From Enterobacter sp. ENT03 (lineage in GTDB: Bacteria > Pseudomonadota > Gammaproteobacteria > Enterobacterales > Enterobacteriaceae): a stretch of 64,000 nucleotides of DNA. The number at the start of each line of letters is the position of its first letter. Positions within the stretch are counted from its first letter, which is position 1. Below the pieces are notes generated by a model. It was not told the DNA's origin. It did not search any database and was given only the letters and a program-made list of their open reading frames with translations. Made by a program: the position numbers and the translations under genes. Positions 30,276-39,295 of the stretch are shown here, in pieces. Location: the NCBI RefSeq assembly GCF_019218745.1, contig NZ_JAHUXA010000001.1, positions 496,001 through 560,000 on the forward strand. The letters are read 5' to 3'.

Positions 30276-30302
30276 TAAAAACCCCGCAGACCGGCTGCGG
30301 GG
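30276..30302 (-). terminator. Intra-operon terminator/attenuator between serC and aroA
   Basis: On the minus strand CCCCGCAG (30302-30295) and CTGCGGGG (30289-30282) form a GC-rich hairpin followed by TTTTTATT, only 20 nt past the serC stop. A hairpin at this site is known in the E. coli serC-aroA operon and reduces aroA relative to serC expression. Partial read-through is inferred because aroA has little room for its own promoter. Confidence 0.8.
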
Positions 30303-30321
30303 GTAGCGGTGGGAAGCGCGA

Positions 30322-31410
30322 TTAACCGTGGCGGCGTTCGAAGTCCGTCATGAAATCGGTCAGCGCCTGCACGCCCTCCAGCGGCATCGCGTTATAGATC
30401 GAGGCACGCATACCGCCGACAACCCTGTGGCCTTTCAGCGCGTGCAGACCCGCGGCAAACGACTCGTCGAGGAACAGTTTATCAAGCTGGCTGTCGGCCA
30501 GTTGGAACGGCACGTTCATGCGCGAGCGGTTAGCGACGGCAACGTCATTACGGTAGAAGTCGCTGTTGTCGATCACGCCGTACAGCAGGCTGGCTTTTTG
30601 CTGATTGAGACGATCCATGGCCGTTACGCCGCCGTTCTTTTTCAGCCATTTGAAGACAAGACCTGACAGATACCAGGCAAAGGTCGGCGGGGTGTTAAAC
30701 ATAGAATCGTTGTCGTTTAATACGGTGTAATCGAGAATCGAAGGGCAGGCGACGTGCGCTTTGCCCAGCAGATCGTCACGCACGATCACCAGCGTCAGCC
30801 CGGCCGGGCCGATATTTTTTTGCGCACCGGCGTAGATCACACCAAAGCGGCTCACATCAAGCGGCGTGGAGAGAATGGTCGAGGATAAATCCGCCGTTAC
30901 CACCACATCACTACCAAAATCCGGCGTTTCGTGAATGGCGATACCGTCGATGGTTTCGTTCGGGCAGTAGTGCAGATAGGCGGCATTGTCAGAGAGCTGC
31001 CAGTCGCGCATTGGCTTCACCGCGCGCAGGCCGTCAACGGTGGTTTTGGCATCAATCACGTTAGGGGTACAGTATTTTTTCGCTTCTTTTACCGCGCTCG
31101 CCGCCCAGTAACCGGCATCAACGTAATCAGCCGTGGTTTTATCGCCGAGCAGATTGAGCGGTATACCGGCGAACTGACCGCGACCACCGCCGTGGCAGAA
31201 TAAAACTTTATAGTTTGAGGGGATGTTCAGCAGATCGCGAAAATCTTGTTCTGCCTCTTCAGCAACCTGAATAAACTCTTTTCCGCGATGACTGATTTCC
31301 ATTACCGATGTGCCAAGACCGTTCCAGTCGCACAACTCCTGTTGCGCCTGTTTGAGCACCTCTGCCGGTAACATCGCCGGACCTGAACTAAAATTGTAGA
31401 CCTGAGCCAT
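30322..31410 (-). CDS. serC: Phosphoserine/phosphohydroxythreonine aminotransferase
   Basis: PLP enzyme that transaminates 3-phosphohydroxypyruvate to phosphoserine, and acts in pyridoxal 5'-phosphate synthesis. The 362-residue product has the PLP lysine at residue 198 in [12 protein letters not shown], and an N terminus [15 protein letters not shown] typical of the family. It is first in the operon with aroA. The 161-bp gap to ycaP (31411-31571) should carry its promoter. Lrp and CRP control serC in E. coli; I could not pick out their sites. Confidence 0.97.
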   Translation of the reverse strand: MAQVYNFSSGPAMLPAEVLKQAQQELCDWNGLGTSVMEISHRGKEFIQVAEEAEQDFRDLLNIPSNYKVLFCHGGGRGQFAGIPLNLLGDKTTADYVDAGYWAASAVKEAKKYCTPNVIDAKTTVDGLRAVKPMRDWQLSDNAAYLHYCPNETIDGIAIHETPDFGSDVVVTADLSSTILSTPLDVSRFGVIYAGAQKNIGPAGLTLVIVRDDLLGKAHVACPSILDYTVLNDNDSMFNTPPTFAWYLSGLVFKWLKKNGGVTAMDRLNQQKASLLYGVIDNSDFYRNDVAVANRSRMNVPFQLADSQLDKLFLDESFAAGLHALKGHRVVGGMRASIYNAMPLEGVQALTDFMTDFERRHG

Positions 31411-31571
31411 TTCCCCTCACCACGCTGATAGCAATAAGTTATTCCTGTGACATCGGTTTTACCATTCAGTGACGGGTGTCGCAACGGGTAATGGCGGGCG
31501 GCCCGGAATTGTGGCCGTGATCACATAGCACAATGTCCGGGCTGGCTGACTGCTGATGGATAAAAACGCTG

Positions 31572-32264
31572 TCAGGTGATGCGCAGCGCGCGGCTCGCTT
31601 TTGACCATTCAGGATGCGCACATCGCGGGCACAGTAACCGCTGACCTGCTTTCAGCCTGACCACTTCGCTACAACGCACACAGGCGTAATCATTTTCATC
31701 AGGAATGGTAGTGAAGCGCGGGTTCCATTCCGGCGGCAGAATACACAAGCCAGGCCGCACTTCGTCGTCAGGATAATAATAAAGGCTGATCTGTCCGTTG
31801 GTTTCCATGATCGCCAGTTTAACCTGCCCCAGCTGTTCGACGCCGTTAACGCGCAGCTCCATAAAAAACTCGAATTCAGTAAGGTTTTCTTTTTGCAGTT
31901 TTTCCCACGCCAGCTCGCCCTCTTCGATGACAATCACCGCTTTGCCTTCCAGCAGATCCTCCAGCTTTTCGCTGTGCGCCATCAGCCACATCACCAGCCG
32001 GTAGAGCGCCGCCAGCGAAACAAAAACGATGAATACCGGCAGCATGGGGACGTCATCGTAAAACGCTACGTCCCCCGCCGCTGAGCCAAGCGTTAAAATA
32101 ATGAGCACTTCAAACAGCGACATCTGCCTGACGCCACGTCGTCCGGTGAGTTTAAGAAACAGGAAAACCAGCACAAAGGTATAGAGGCTGCGCAGTGCCA
32201 CTTCGCCCAGAAATTCCATCGGCACTTTGTCGAGCATCATGCGGTGAAGATCAAACGCTTTCAT
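31572..32264 (-). CDS. ycaP: DUF421-family inner-membrane protein YcaP
   Basis: A 230-residue protein equal in length to E. coli YcaP. The ATG at 32264 is preceded by AGGA at eight-base spacing; ATGs farther upstream (32273, 32354) lack a site. It has about three N-terminal membrane helices (residues 20-95), then a cytoplasmic DUF421 domain (KAVIVIEEGELAWEKL, about 118-190). A C-terminal zinc-ribbon-like pair CVRC...CPRC (about 200-222) follows. Function unknown. It is divergent from ycaO across 138 bp. Confidence 0.88.
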   Translation of the reverse strand: MKAFDLHRMMLDKVPMEFLGEVALRSLYTFVLVFLFLKLTGRRGVRQMSLFEVLIILTLGSAAGDVAFYDDVPMLPVFIVFVSLAALYRLVMWLMAHSEKLEDLLEGKAVIVIEEGELAWEKLQKENLTEFEFFMELRVNGVEQLGQVKLAIMETNGQISLYYYPDDEVRPGLCILPPEWNPRFTTIPDENDYACVRCSEVVRLKAGQRLLCPRCAHPEWSKASRALRIT

Positions 32265-32402
32265 TTTATTCATCCTGAACAGCAAGTTACTGCTTATAAG
32301 CATAGTGGGGAGTTTTATTTTTGCCGCCCGGTCTACATAGATAGCGCCTGTCACGCAAAACCCGTATCATTGCGCGCTTTCCGTACGAATAAAGTGAAGA
32401 CA

Positions 32403-34163
32403 ATGACGCAAACATTTATCCCCGGCAAAGATGCCGCCCTGGAAGATTCCATCGCTCGCTTCCAGCAAAAACTGCTCGATCTCGGCTTCGATATTGAAGA
32501 AGCGTCCTGGCTGAATCCGGTTCCGAACGTCTGGTCTGTGCATATCCGGGATAAAGCCTGCTCACTGTGCTTTACCAACGGTAAAGGCGCGACTAAAAAG
32601 GCGGCGCTGGCTTCCGCGCTGGGCGAATATTTTGAACGTCTGTCCACCAACTATTTCTTTGCCGATTTCTGGCTTGGCGATGCTATCGCTAATGGCCCGT
32701 TCGTTCATTACCCTAACGAGAAATGGTTCCCGCTGCCGGAAGATGACGAATTGCCGGAAGGCATTCTTGATACCCGTCTGCGTGCCTTCTACGATCCGGA
32801 AAACGAACTGACGGCCAGCATGCTGATCGATTTGCAGTCCGGTAATGAAGAACGCGGTATCTGCGGTCTGCCGTTCACCCGTCAGTCCGATCAACAGACG
32901 GTTTATATTCCGATGAACATCGTCGGCAATCTGTACGTTTCTAACGGCATGTCCGCCGGTAACACTGCGAATGAAGCGCGCGTACAGGGTCTGTCCGAGG
33001 TGTTTGAGCGTCATATCAAGAACCGCATTATTGCGGAAAGTATCAGCCTGCCGGAAATTCCGGCTGAGGTGCTGGCACGCTATCCGGGCGTAGTGGCATC
33101 TATTGAAACGCTGGAAGCAGAAGGTTTCCCGATCTTTGCCTATGACGCCTCGCTGGGCGGTAAATACCCGGTGATCTGCGTGGTACTGTTTAACCCGGCT
33201 AACGGCACCTGCTTCGCCTCTTTCGGCGCGCATCCGGACTTTGGTGTCGCCCTGGAGCGTACCGTGACCGAACTGTTACAGGGCCGTGGCCTGAAGGATC
33301 TCGATGTCTTCACCCCGCCGACCTTCGATGATGAAGAAGTGGCTGAACATGCGAACCTCGAAACGCACTTTATTGATTCCAGCGGTCTGATCTCGTGGGA
33401 TATGTTCAAGCAGGACGCGGATTATCCGTTCGTGGACTGGAGCTTTGCCGGCACCACCGAAGAAGAGTTTGCCACGCTGATGGCAATCTTTAAGGCGGAA
33501 GATAAAGAAGTGTATATCGCCGACTACGAGCACCTGAGCGTGTATGCCTGCCGCATCATCGTACCGGGGATGTCCGATATTTATCCGGCAGAAGATCTCT
33601 GGCTGGCGAATAACAGCATGGGCGCGCACCTGCGTGAAACTCTGCTGGCACTACCGGGCAGTGCATGGGGAAAAGAGGATTATCTGAATCTCATCGCCCA
33701 GCTGGATGAAGAAGGCCATGACGATTTTACCCGCGTGCGCGAACTGCTGGGCATTGCTACCGGAAAAGACAACGGCTGGTACACACTGCGTATCGGTGAG
33801 CTGAAAGCGATGCTGGCGCTGGCGGGTGGCGACATTGAGCAGGCGCTGATCTGGACGGAATGGACAATGGAGTTTAACGCCTCGATCTTTACCCCTGAGC
33901 GTGCCAACTACTACCGCTGTCTGCAGACGTTGCTGCTGCTGGCGCAGGAAGAAGAGCGCGAGCCGTTACAGTATCTGCACGCTTTTGTGCGTATGTACGG
34001 TGCCGAGGCCGTAGAAGCCGCCAGTGCGGCAATGAGCGGTGAAGCACCGTTCTATGGCTTGCAGGCCGCTGATGGCACGCTGACCGCCTTCCCGGCGCAT
34101 CAGTCATTGCTGCAAGCGTATGAGAAATTGCAGCGCGCGAAAGCGGCGTACTGGTCAAAATAA
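32403..34163 (+). CDS. ycaO: YcaO, ATP-dependent cyclodehydratase-family protein
   Basis: Founding member of the YcaO superfamily. In E. coli it enhances RimO-dependent beta-methylthiolation of ribosomal protein S12; the direct reaction is unresolved. The ATG at 32403 gives 586 residues, exactly the E. coli length (an earlier ATG at 32244 would overlap the ycaP start). The YcaO domain spans about residues 45-390, with the ATP-binding series GKGATKKAALASALGEYFERLS, ARVQGLSEVFER and ALERTVTELLQGR. A helical, TPR-like C-terminal part (about 400-586) follows. There is no PxPxP C terminus and no azoline precursor nearby. It stands directly upstream of focA-pflB. Confidence 0.93.
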   Translation: MTQTFIPGKDAALEDSIARFQQKLLDLGFDIEEASWLNPVPNVWSVHIRDKACSLCFTNGKGATKKAALASALGEYFERLSTNYFFADFWLGDAIANGPFVHYPNEKWFPLPEDDELPEGILDTRLRAFYDPENELTASMLIDLQSGNEERGICGLPFTRQSDQQTVYIPMNIVGNLYVSNGMSAGNTANEARVQGLSEVFERHIKNRIIAESISLPEIPAEVLARYPGVVASIETLEAEGFPIFAYDASLGGKYPVICVVLFNPANGTCFASFGAHPDFGVALERTVTELLQGRGLKDLDVFTPPTFDDEEVAEHANLETHFIDSSGLISWDMFKQDADYPFVDWSFAGTTEEEFATLMAIFKAEDKEVYIADYEHLSVYACRIIVPGMSDIYPAEDLWLANNSMGAHLRETLLALPGSAWGKEDYLNLIAQLDEEGHDDFTRVRELLGIATGKDNGWYTLRIGELKAMLALAGGDIEQALIWTEWTMEFNASIFTPERANYYRCLQTLLLLAQEEEREPLQYLHAFVRMYGAEAVEAASAAMSGEAPFYGLQAADGTLTAFPAHQSLLQAYEKLQRAKAAYWSK

Positions 34164-34217
34164 GCGCAAATAACATCACAACCTGTAGGCGTATGCCCAG
34201 GTTCAGGCTATATTACG

Positions 34218-34242
34218 GGGCGATTTGATCGCCCTTTTTTTT
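34218..34242 (+). terminator. ycaO terminator
   Basis: Arms GGGCGAT (34218-34224) and ATCGCCC (34228-34234) with a 3-base loop are followed by eight T (34235-34242). It lies 54 nt after the ycaO stop. In E. coli, part of focA-pflB transcription starts upstream of such a point; read-through is not excluded. Confidence 0.9.
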
Positions 34243-34285
34243 ATTATTTTGTCATACACATCAATTGTAATAATTAAGTTAACTG

Positions 34286-34311
34286 TGGGTGAATATAATT
34301 ATGTTCACCCA
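34286..34311. repeat. 8-bp dyad in the focA upstream region
   Basis: TGGGTGAA (34286-34293) and TTCACCCA (34304-34311) face each other across a 10-bp AT-only core. It lies in the 400-bp ycaO-focA gap, about 260 bp before focA. The spacing of the half-sites (centre to centre about 18 bp) would suit a dimeric regulator. No known consensus is recognised with confidence. Confidence 0.5.
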
Positions 34312-34493
34312 TGTTAAATTGTTACTTTTTGAGGTAATTACTCCATATTAATTAACTGTTCATCGGGAGCCAACATAAAATATTTCAACACTTTTTATAA
34401 ACTTTAAACTTTATTTTTATTTGGATAATCAACAAGTTACTCCGTATTAGCTGAAAAACCATGCGCTTTACGGGCCTATAAGCCAGGCGAGAT

Positions 34494-34522
34494 ATGATCC
34501 ATATCAATTTCTCTTCTATAAT
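34494..34522 (+). promoter_or_regulatory. FNR-like box and -10 element upstream of focA-pflB
   Basis: ATGATCCATATCAA (34494-34507) differs from the FNR consensus TTGATnnnnATCAA in one base. A perfect TATAAT follows at 34517-34522. The surrounding bases (AGCCAGGCGAGATATGATC, TAATGCTTTGTTAGTATCTC) are nearly those of the E. coli focA-pfl promoter region, which is activated by FNR and ArcA. The box-to-TATAAT spacing does not fit class II activation, so box and hexamer may belong to different promoters of the array. Confidence 0.65.
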
Positions 34523-34567
34523 GCTTTGTTAGTATCTCGTCGCCGACTTAATAAAGAGAGAGTTAGT

Positions 34568-35425
34568 GTGAAAGCTGACAACCCTTTTGATCTATTGCTA
34601 CCAGCTGCTATGGCGAAAGTTGCCGAAGAAGCCGGTGTCTATAAAGCAACGAAACATCCGCTGACCACCTTCTATCTGGCGATCACAGCGGGCGTATTTA
34701 TCTCCATCGCTTTTGTGTTTTACATCACTGCTACTACTGGCACCGCGGGAGTTCCCTTCGGGATCGCCAAACTGATTGGTGGCATATGTTTCTCACTCGG
34801 GCTGATCCTCTGCGTCGTCTGCGGCGCTGACCTGTTTACGTCAACTGTTCTGATTGTTGTGGCGAAAGCCAGCGGACGCATTACCTGGGGCCAGCTTGCC
34901 CGTAACTGGGTAAACGTTTATGTCGGCAACCTGATTGGTGCGCTATTATTCGTACTGTTGATGTGGTTATCTGGTGAATATATGGTCGCAAACGGTGGCT
35001 GGGGATTGAACCTCCTGCAAACCGCCGATCATAAAATGCATCACACGTTTGTTGAAGCCGTGGCCCTTGGGATCCTGGCAAACCTGATGGTCTGTCTGGC
35101 GGTATGGATGAGTTACTCCGGCCGTAGTTTGATGGACAAAGCATTTATCATGGTTCTGCCCGTTGGCATGTTTGTCGCCAGCGGCTTCGAGCACAGTATT
35201 GCAAATATGTTTTTGATCCCGCTGGGTATCGTGATTCGTCATTTTGCAGCGCCGGAGTTCTGGACCGCGATCGGTTCCACTCCAGATAGTTTTTCTCACC
35301 TGACAGTGATGAACTTCATAACTGATAACCTGATCCCCGTAACAATCGGGAACATTATCGGTGGGGGTTTACTGGTTGGGTTGACATACTGGGTCATTTA
35401 CCTGCGTGGCGACGACCATCATTAA
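34568..35425 (+). CDS. focA: Formate channel FocA
   Basis: Pentameric formate/nitrite-transporter-family channel that exports and reimports formate during mixed-acid fermentation. The start is GTG 34568 (VKADNPFDLLLPAAM, translated with Met), with AGAGAGAG ahead. It gives 285 residues as in E. coli, where the start is also GTG. Six membrane helices are evident; the gating histidine His209 is in GFEHSIANMF and the Thr of the omega loop in ADLFTST. The 51-bp gap to pflB and the shared promoter region make focA-pflB an operon. Confidence 0.97.
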   Translation: MKADNPFDLLLPAAMAKVAEEAGVYKATKHPLTTFYLAITAGVFISIAFVFYITATTGTAGVPFGIAKLIGGICFSLGLILCVVCGADLFTSTVLIVVAKASGRITWGQLARNWVNVYVGNLIGALLFVLLMWLSGEYMVANGGWGLNLLQTADHKMHHTFVEAVALGILANLMVCLAVWMSYSGRSLMDKAFIMVLPVGMFVASGFEHSIANMFLIPLGIVIRHFAAPEFWTAIGSTPDSFSHLTVMNFITDNLIPVTIGNIIGGGLLVGLTYWVIYLRGDDHH

Positions 35426-35476
35426 TGGTTGCCTCAGGCAGTTAACAAAAAATCCACTTAAGAAGGTAGGTATCAT

Positions 35477-37759
35477 ATGTCCGAGCTTAATGAAAAGTTA
35501 GCCACAGCCTGGGAAGGTTTTGCGAAAGGTGACTGGCAGAACGAAGTCAACGTACGCGACTTTATCCAGAAAAACTACACGCCTTACGAGGGTGACGAAT
35601 CCTTCCTGGCCGGCGCCACTGACGCGACTACCACGCTTTGGGACAAAGTGATGGAAGGCGTGAAGCTGGAAAACCGCACCCACGCACCTGTTGATTTCGA
35701 CACTTCTGTCGCTTCTACCATCACTTCTCATGATGCTGGCTACATCAACAAAAGCCTTGAGAAAATCGTTGGTCTGCAGACTGAAGCGCCTCTGAAACGT
35801 GCGATCATTCCGTTCGGCGGCATTAAAATGGTTGAAGGTTCCTGCAAAGCGTATAACCGCGAGCTGGACCCGATGCTGAAGAAAATCTTCACTGAATACC
35901 GTAAAACGCACAACCAGGGCGTGTTTGATGTTTACACCAAAGACATCCTGAACTGCCGTAAGTCTGGTGTTCTGACCGGTCTGCCAGATGCGTATGGCCG
36001 TGGCCGTATCATTGGTGACTACCGTCGCGTTGCGCTGTACGGCATCGACTTCCTGATGAAAGACAAATATGCCCAGTTCCTGTCCCTGCAAGACAAACTG
36101 GAAAACGGCATTGATCTGGAAGCGACTATCCGTCTGCGTGAAGAAATCGCTGAACAGCACCGTGCTCTGGGCCAGATCAAAGAGATGGCGGCTAAATACG
36201 GCTGCGATATTTCTGCTCCGGCGAAAAATGCGCAGGAAGCAGTACAGTGGACTTACTTCGGCTACCTGGCCGCTGTGAAATCTCAGAACGGCGCAGCAAT
36301 GTCCTTCGGTCGTGTGTCTACCTTCCTCGACGTATACTTTGAGCGTGATCTGAAAGCAGGCAAAATCACCGAACAAGAAGCTCAGGAACTGATTGACCAC
36401 CTGGTCATGAAACTGCGTATGGTGCGCTTCCTGCGTACTCCTGAGTATGACGAACTGTTCTCTGGTGACCCGATTTGGGCAACCGAATCTATCGGCGGTA
36501 TGGGCGTTGATGGCCGTACGCTGGTCACCAAAAACAGCTTCCGTTTCCTGAACACCCTGTACACCATGGGTCCGTCTCCGGAACCAAACATCACCGTACT
36601 GTGGTCAGAAAAACTGCCGATGGGCTTCAAAAAATACGCAGCGAAAGTATCTATCGATACCTCCTCCCTGCAGTATGAAAACGATGACCTGATGCGTCCT
36701 GACTTCAACAACGACGACTATGCGATCGCATGTTGCGTAAGCCCGATGGTTGTTGGTAAGCAAATGCAGTTCTTCGGTGCTCGCGCTAACCTCGCGAAAA
36801 CCATGCTGTACGCTATCAACGGCGGCGTTGATGAAAAAATGAAAATCCAGGTGGGTCCGAAGTCTGAACCGATCAAAGGCGATGTCCTGAACTTCGACGA
36901 AGTGCTGGAACGTATGGATCACTTCATGGACTGGCTGGCTAAACAGTACGTCACTGCACTGAACATCATCCATTACATGCACGACAAGTACAGCTACGAA
37001 GCCTCTCTGATGGCGCTGCACGACCGTGACGTTATCCGCACTATGGCGTGTGGTATCGCTGGTCTGTCCGTTGCTGCTGACTCCCTGTCTGCCATCAAAT
37101 ATGCGAAAGTCACTCCAGTTCGTGACGAAGACGGTCTGGCGATCGACTTCAAAATCGAAGGTGAATACCCGCAGTTTGGTAACAACGATGCGCGTGTAGA
37201 TGACCTGGCAGTTGACCTGGTTGAACGTTTCATGAAGAAAATTCAGAAACTGACCACTTACCGTAATGCTATCCCGACGCAGTCTGTTCTGACCATCACC
37301 TCTAACGTTGTGTATGGTAAGAAAACCGGTAACACCCCTGATGGTCGTCGTGCTGGCGCACCGTTCGGACCAGGTGCTAACCCGATGCACGGCCGTGACC
37401 AGAAAGGTGCAGTTGCCTCTCTGACCTCCGTTGCAAAACTGCCGTTCGCTTACGCTAAAGATGGTATTTCTTACACCTTCTCTATCGTACCGAATGCGCT
37501 GGGTAAAGATGACGAAGTGCGTAAAACCAACCTGGCGGGCCTGATGGATGGTTACTTCCATCACGAGTCCACCATCGAAGGCGGTCAGCACCTGAACGTG
37601 AACGTCATGAACCGTGAAATGCTGCTCGACGCGATGGAAAACCCGGAAAAATATCCGCAGTTGACCATCCGTGTTTCCGGCTACGCGGTACGTTTTAACT
37701 CCCTGACGAAAGAACAGCAGCAGGACGTTATTACCCGTACCTTCACCCAGACCATGTAA
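35477..37759 (+). CDS. pflB: Formate acetyltransferase (pyruvate formate-lyase)
   Basis: Glycyl-radical enzyme converting pyruvate and CoA to acetyl-CoA and formate under anaerobiosis. It is 760 residues long, exactly the E. coli length. The catalytic pair is Cys419-Cys420 (Met counted) in IACCVSPM, and the radical-bearing glycine is Gly735 in [20 protein letters not shown] lies before the ATG. Codon use is strongly biased toward optimal codons, as suits one of the most abundant anaerobic proteins. Its activase gene pflA follows after a terminator. Confidence 0.99.
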   Translation: MSELNEKLATAWEGFAKGDWQNEVNVRDFIQKNYTPYEGDESFLAGATDATTTLWDKVMEGVKLENRTHAPVDFDTSVASTITSHDAGYINKSLEKIVGLQTEAPLKRAIIPFGGIKMVEGSCKAYNRELDPMLKKIFTEYRKTHNQGVFDVYTKDILNCRKSGVLTGLPDAYGRGRIIGDYRRVALYGIDFLMKDKYAQFLSLQDKLENGIDLEATIRLREEIAEQHRALGQIKEMAAKYGCDISAPAKNAQEAVQWTYFGYLAAVKSQNGAAMSFGRVSTFLDVYFERDLKAGKITEQEAQELIDHLVMKLRMVRFLRTPEYDELFSGDPIWATESIGGMGVDGRTLVTKNSFRFLNTLYTMGPSPEPNITVLWSEKLPMGFKKYAAKVSIDTSSLQYENDDLMRPDFNNDDYAIACCVSPMVVGKQMQFFGARANLAKTMLYAINGGVDEKMKIQVGPKSEPIKGDVLNFDEVLERMDHFMDWLAKQYVTALNIIHYMHDKYSYEASLMALHDRDVIRTMACGIAGLSVAADSLSAIKYAKVTPVRDEDGLAIDFKIEGEYPQFGNNDARVDDLAVDLVERFMKKIQKLTTYRNAIPTQSVLTITSNVVYGKKTGNTPDGRRAGAPFGPGANPMHGRDQKGAVASLTSVAKLPFAYAKDGISYTFSIVPNALGKDDEVRKTNLAGLMDGYFHHESTIEGGQHLNVNVMNREMLLDAMENPEKYPQLTIRVSGYAVRFNSLTKEQQQDVITRTFTQTM

Positions 37760-37788
37760 TTTCATGTCTGGCTGAAAAAGCGTACAAT

Positions 37789-37816
37789 AAAGGCTCCACT
37801 TATGTGGGGCCTTTTT
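37789..37816 (+). terminator. pflB terminator
   Basis: Arms AAAGGCTCCAC (37789-37799) and GTGGGGCCTTT (37804-37814), with one T-G pair, a TTAT loop and a five-T tail. It separates pflB from pflA, whose ATG is 132 nt farther on and likely has its own promoter. Confidence 0.9.
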
Positions 37817-37948
37817 AACAGTATTCCCTCTCCCACGAGCCTGCTTTGCCAAACGTCTTCTCAGGCTATTGCCAAAACAGACTTAACACAGCCGGATTGA
37901 GCTGTGCAATACAAGCCCCGGATGGGCTACACCTGGAGATACATCGCA

Positions 37949-38689
37949 ATGTCAGTGATCGGTCGAATTCACTCCTTTGAATCCTGTGGCACCGTAGATG
38001 GTCCCGGCATTCGCTTTATTACCTTCTTCCAGGGCTGCCTGATGCGCTGCCTGTACTGCCATAACCGTGATACCTGGGATACCCATGGCGGTAAAGAAGT
38101 GACGGTGGAAGAGCTGATGAAAGAAGTGGTGACCTATCGCCACTTTATGAACGCGTCCGGCGGCGGCGTTACCGCATCGGGTGGCGAGGCGATTCTCCAG
38201 GCTGAATTTGTTCGTGACTGGTTCCGAGCCTGTCACAAGGAAGGCATTCATACCTGCCTTGATACCAACGGTTTTGTACGTCGCTACGATCCTGTCATTG
38301 ATGAACTGCTGGAAGTGACCGACCTGGTGATGCTCGATCTTAAACAGATGAATGATGAGATCCACCAGAACCTGGTCGGCGTCTCTAATCACCGTACGCT
38401 GGAGTTTGCGAAGTACCTTTCGAAGAAAAATATTAAGGTCTGGATCCGCTATGTGGTGGTGCCGGGCTGGTCAGATGATGATGATTCCGCACACCGTTTA
38501 GGTGAGTTCACGCGCGACATGGGCAACGTAGAAAAAATCGAACTGCTGCCCTATCACGAGCTGGGTAAACATAAGTGGGTGGCGATGGGCGAAGAGTACA
38601 AGCTTGATGGCGTACATCCGCCGAAAAAAGAGACCATGGAGCGCGTGAAAGGCATTCTTGAGCAGTATGGTCACAAGGTGATGTACTGA
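37949..38689 (+). CDS. pflA: Pyruvate formate-lyase 1-activating enzyme
   Basis: Radical SAM enzyme that installs the glycyl radical on PflB. The ATG at 37949 is preceded by TGGAGA and gives 246 residues as in E. coli ([14 protein letters not shown]); an ATG at 37904 would add 15 unconserved residues. The CxxxCxxC cluster motif is Cys30, Cys34 and Cys37 in [12 protein letters not shown]. The GGE-type SAM motif is SGGEAIL. The last conserved gene before the variable locus that ends at ycaD. Confidence 0.98.
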   Translation: MSVIGRIHSFESCGTVDGPGIRFITFFQGCLMRCLYCHNRDTWDTHGGKEVTVEELMKEVVTYRHFMNASGGGVTASGGEAILQAEFVRDWFRACHKEGIHTCLDTNGFVRRYDPVIDELLEVTDLVMLDLKQMNDEIHQNLVGVSNHRTLEFAKYLSKKNIKVWIRYVVVPGWSDDDDSAHRLGEFTRDMGNVEKIELLPYHELGKHKWVAMGEEYKLDGVHPPKKETMERVKGILEQYGHKVMY

Positions 38690-38708
38690 TAGCTTAAGAG
38701 AAATAACC

Positions 38709-38740
38709 AGCCCGGTGCCGTAAAGCCACCGGGCTTTTTT
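38709..38740 (+). terminator. pflA terminator
   Basis: Arms AGCCCGGTG (38709-38717) and CACCGGGCT (38727-38735) with a 9-base loop and six T (38735-38740). It ends three bases before the stop codon of the convergent CigR-like gene. Confidence 0.92.
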
Positions 38741-38742
38741 GT

Positions 38743-39186
38743 TTATTCGAAAACACCGTTAATTACCGCCGTCACAACAGCTGTACTCAGCGCAATCAAC
38801 ACCAGATCGTCACCGGCAATACGCCATTCATAACCTGGGTAAGATGGCAGTTGCCCCAGCATAGAAGCCGGCACCATTTTTTTAGCAATGCCCGGCGGCA
38901 ATGGCTTACCGCGCGCCAGATTTTTGGCGATGCCCGGCGGAAGTGAACCGTAGCCTGTCAGGCCATAATTAACCGCCAGTGAACGGGCGCGATCGTAACT
39001 CAGCCGAACAGAGACATCCTCGCTGACGTTTTTCTTGCCTGCCTTGCCCTGATTACCATGATTACCACTGTTGCCATGATTCCCCCCATGGTTACCATTT
39101 CCGGGGTTAGCCATAAGAGGCGCGGAAATAAAACTCAGGGATAACACGGCTGCCAGCGCGAATATATTAAAACGACCCAGGTACAT
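38743..39186 (-). CDS. CigR/RcnB-like exported protein
   Basis: A 147-residue protein resembling the group annotated as anti-virulence regulator CigR family (Salmonella CigR is encoded on SPI-3). It has a signal peptide ending about residue 26 (APLMA), then a Gly/Asn/His-rich low-complexity stretch with three GNHG-type units (residues 27-46). A motif LPPGIAK is duplicated 14 residues apart (SLPPGIAKN, PLPPGIAKK), followed by PGYEWRIAGDDLVLI and a hydrophobic end (ALSTAVVTAVINGVF). The C-terminal layout also recalls RcnB-type periplasmic proteins. I would not claim virulence or metal function here. It is absent from this place in K-12 and lies 109 bp downstream of the RpiR-type gene on the same strand. 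Confidence 0.75.
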   Translation of the reverse strand: MYLGRFNIFALAAVLSLSFISAPLMANPGNGNHGGNHGNSGNHGNQGKAGKKNVSEDVSVRLSYDRARSLAVNYGLTGYGSLPPGIAKNLARGKPLPPGIAKKMVPASMLGQLPSYPGYEWRIAGDDLVLIALSTAVVTAVINGVFE

Positions 39187-39295
39187 AATTGCCGCCTTAG
39201 AAAGAAGTAAACTCAGCGTAATTATTGTCCGTTCCGCTTAACAAAAACAGTAAATAATTCCTGGAATAGACACACTTTTTGCTGCGCTATCAACG

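Noticed and set aside
36605-37852. A 415-codon open frame opposite pflB
   Set aside because: Same cause as above; it ignores the pflB terminator and shows no recognisable domain or start signal.
39050-39110. Short tandem repeats in the CigR-like gene as a possible regulatory repeat
   Set aside because: They encode the GNHG-type residues and stay in frame; no evidence of phase variation, since the units are degenerate.
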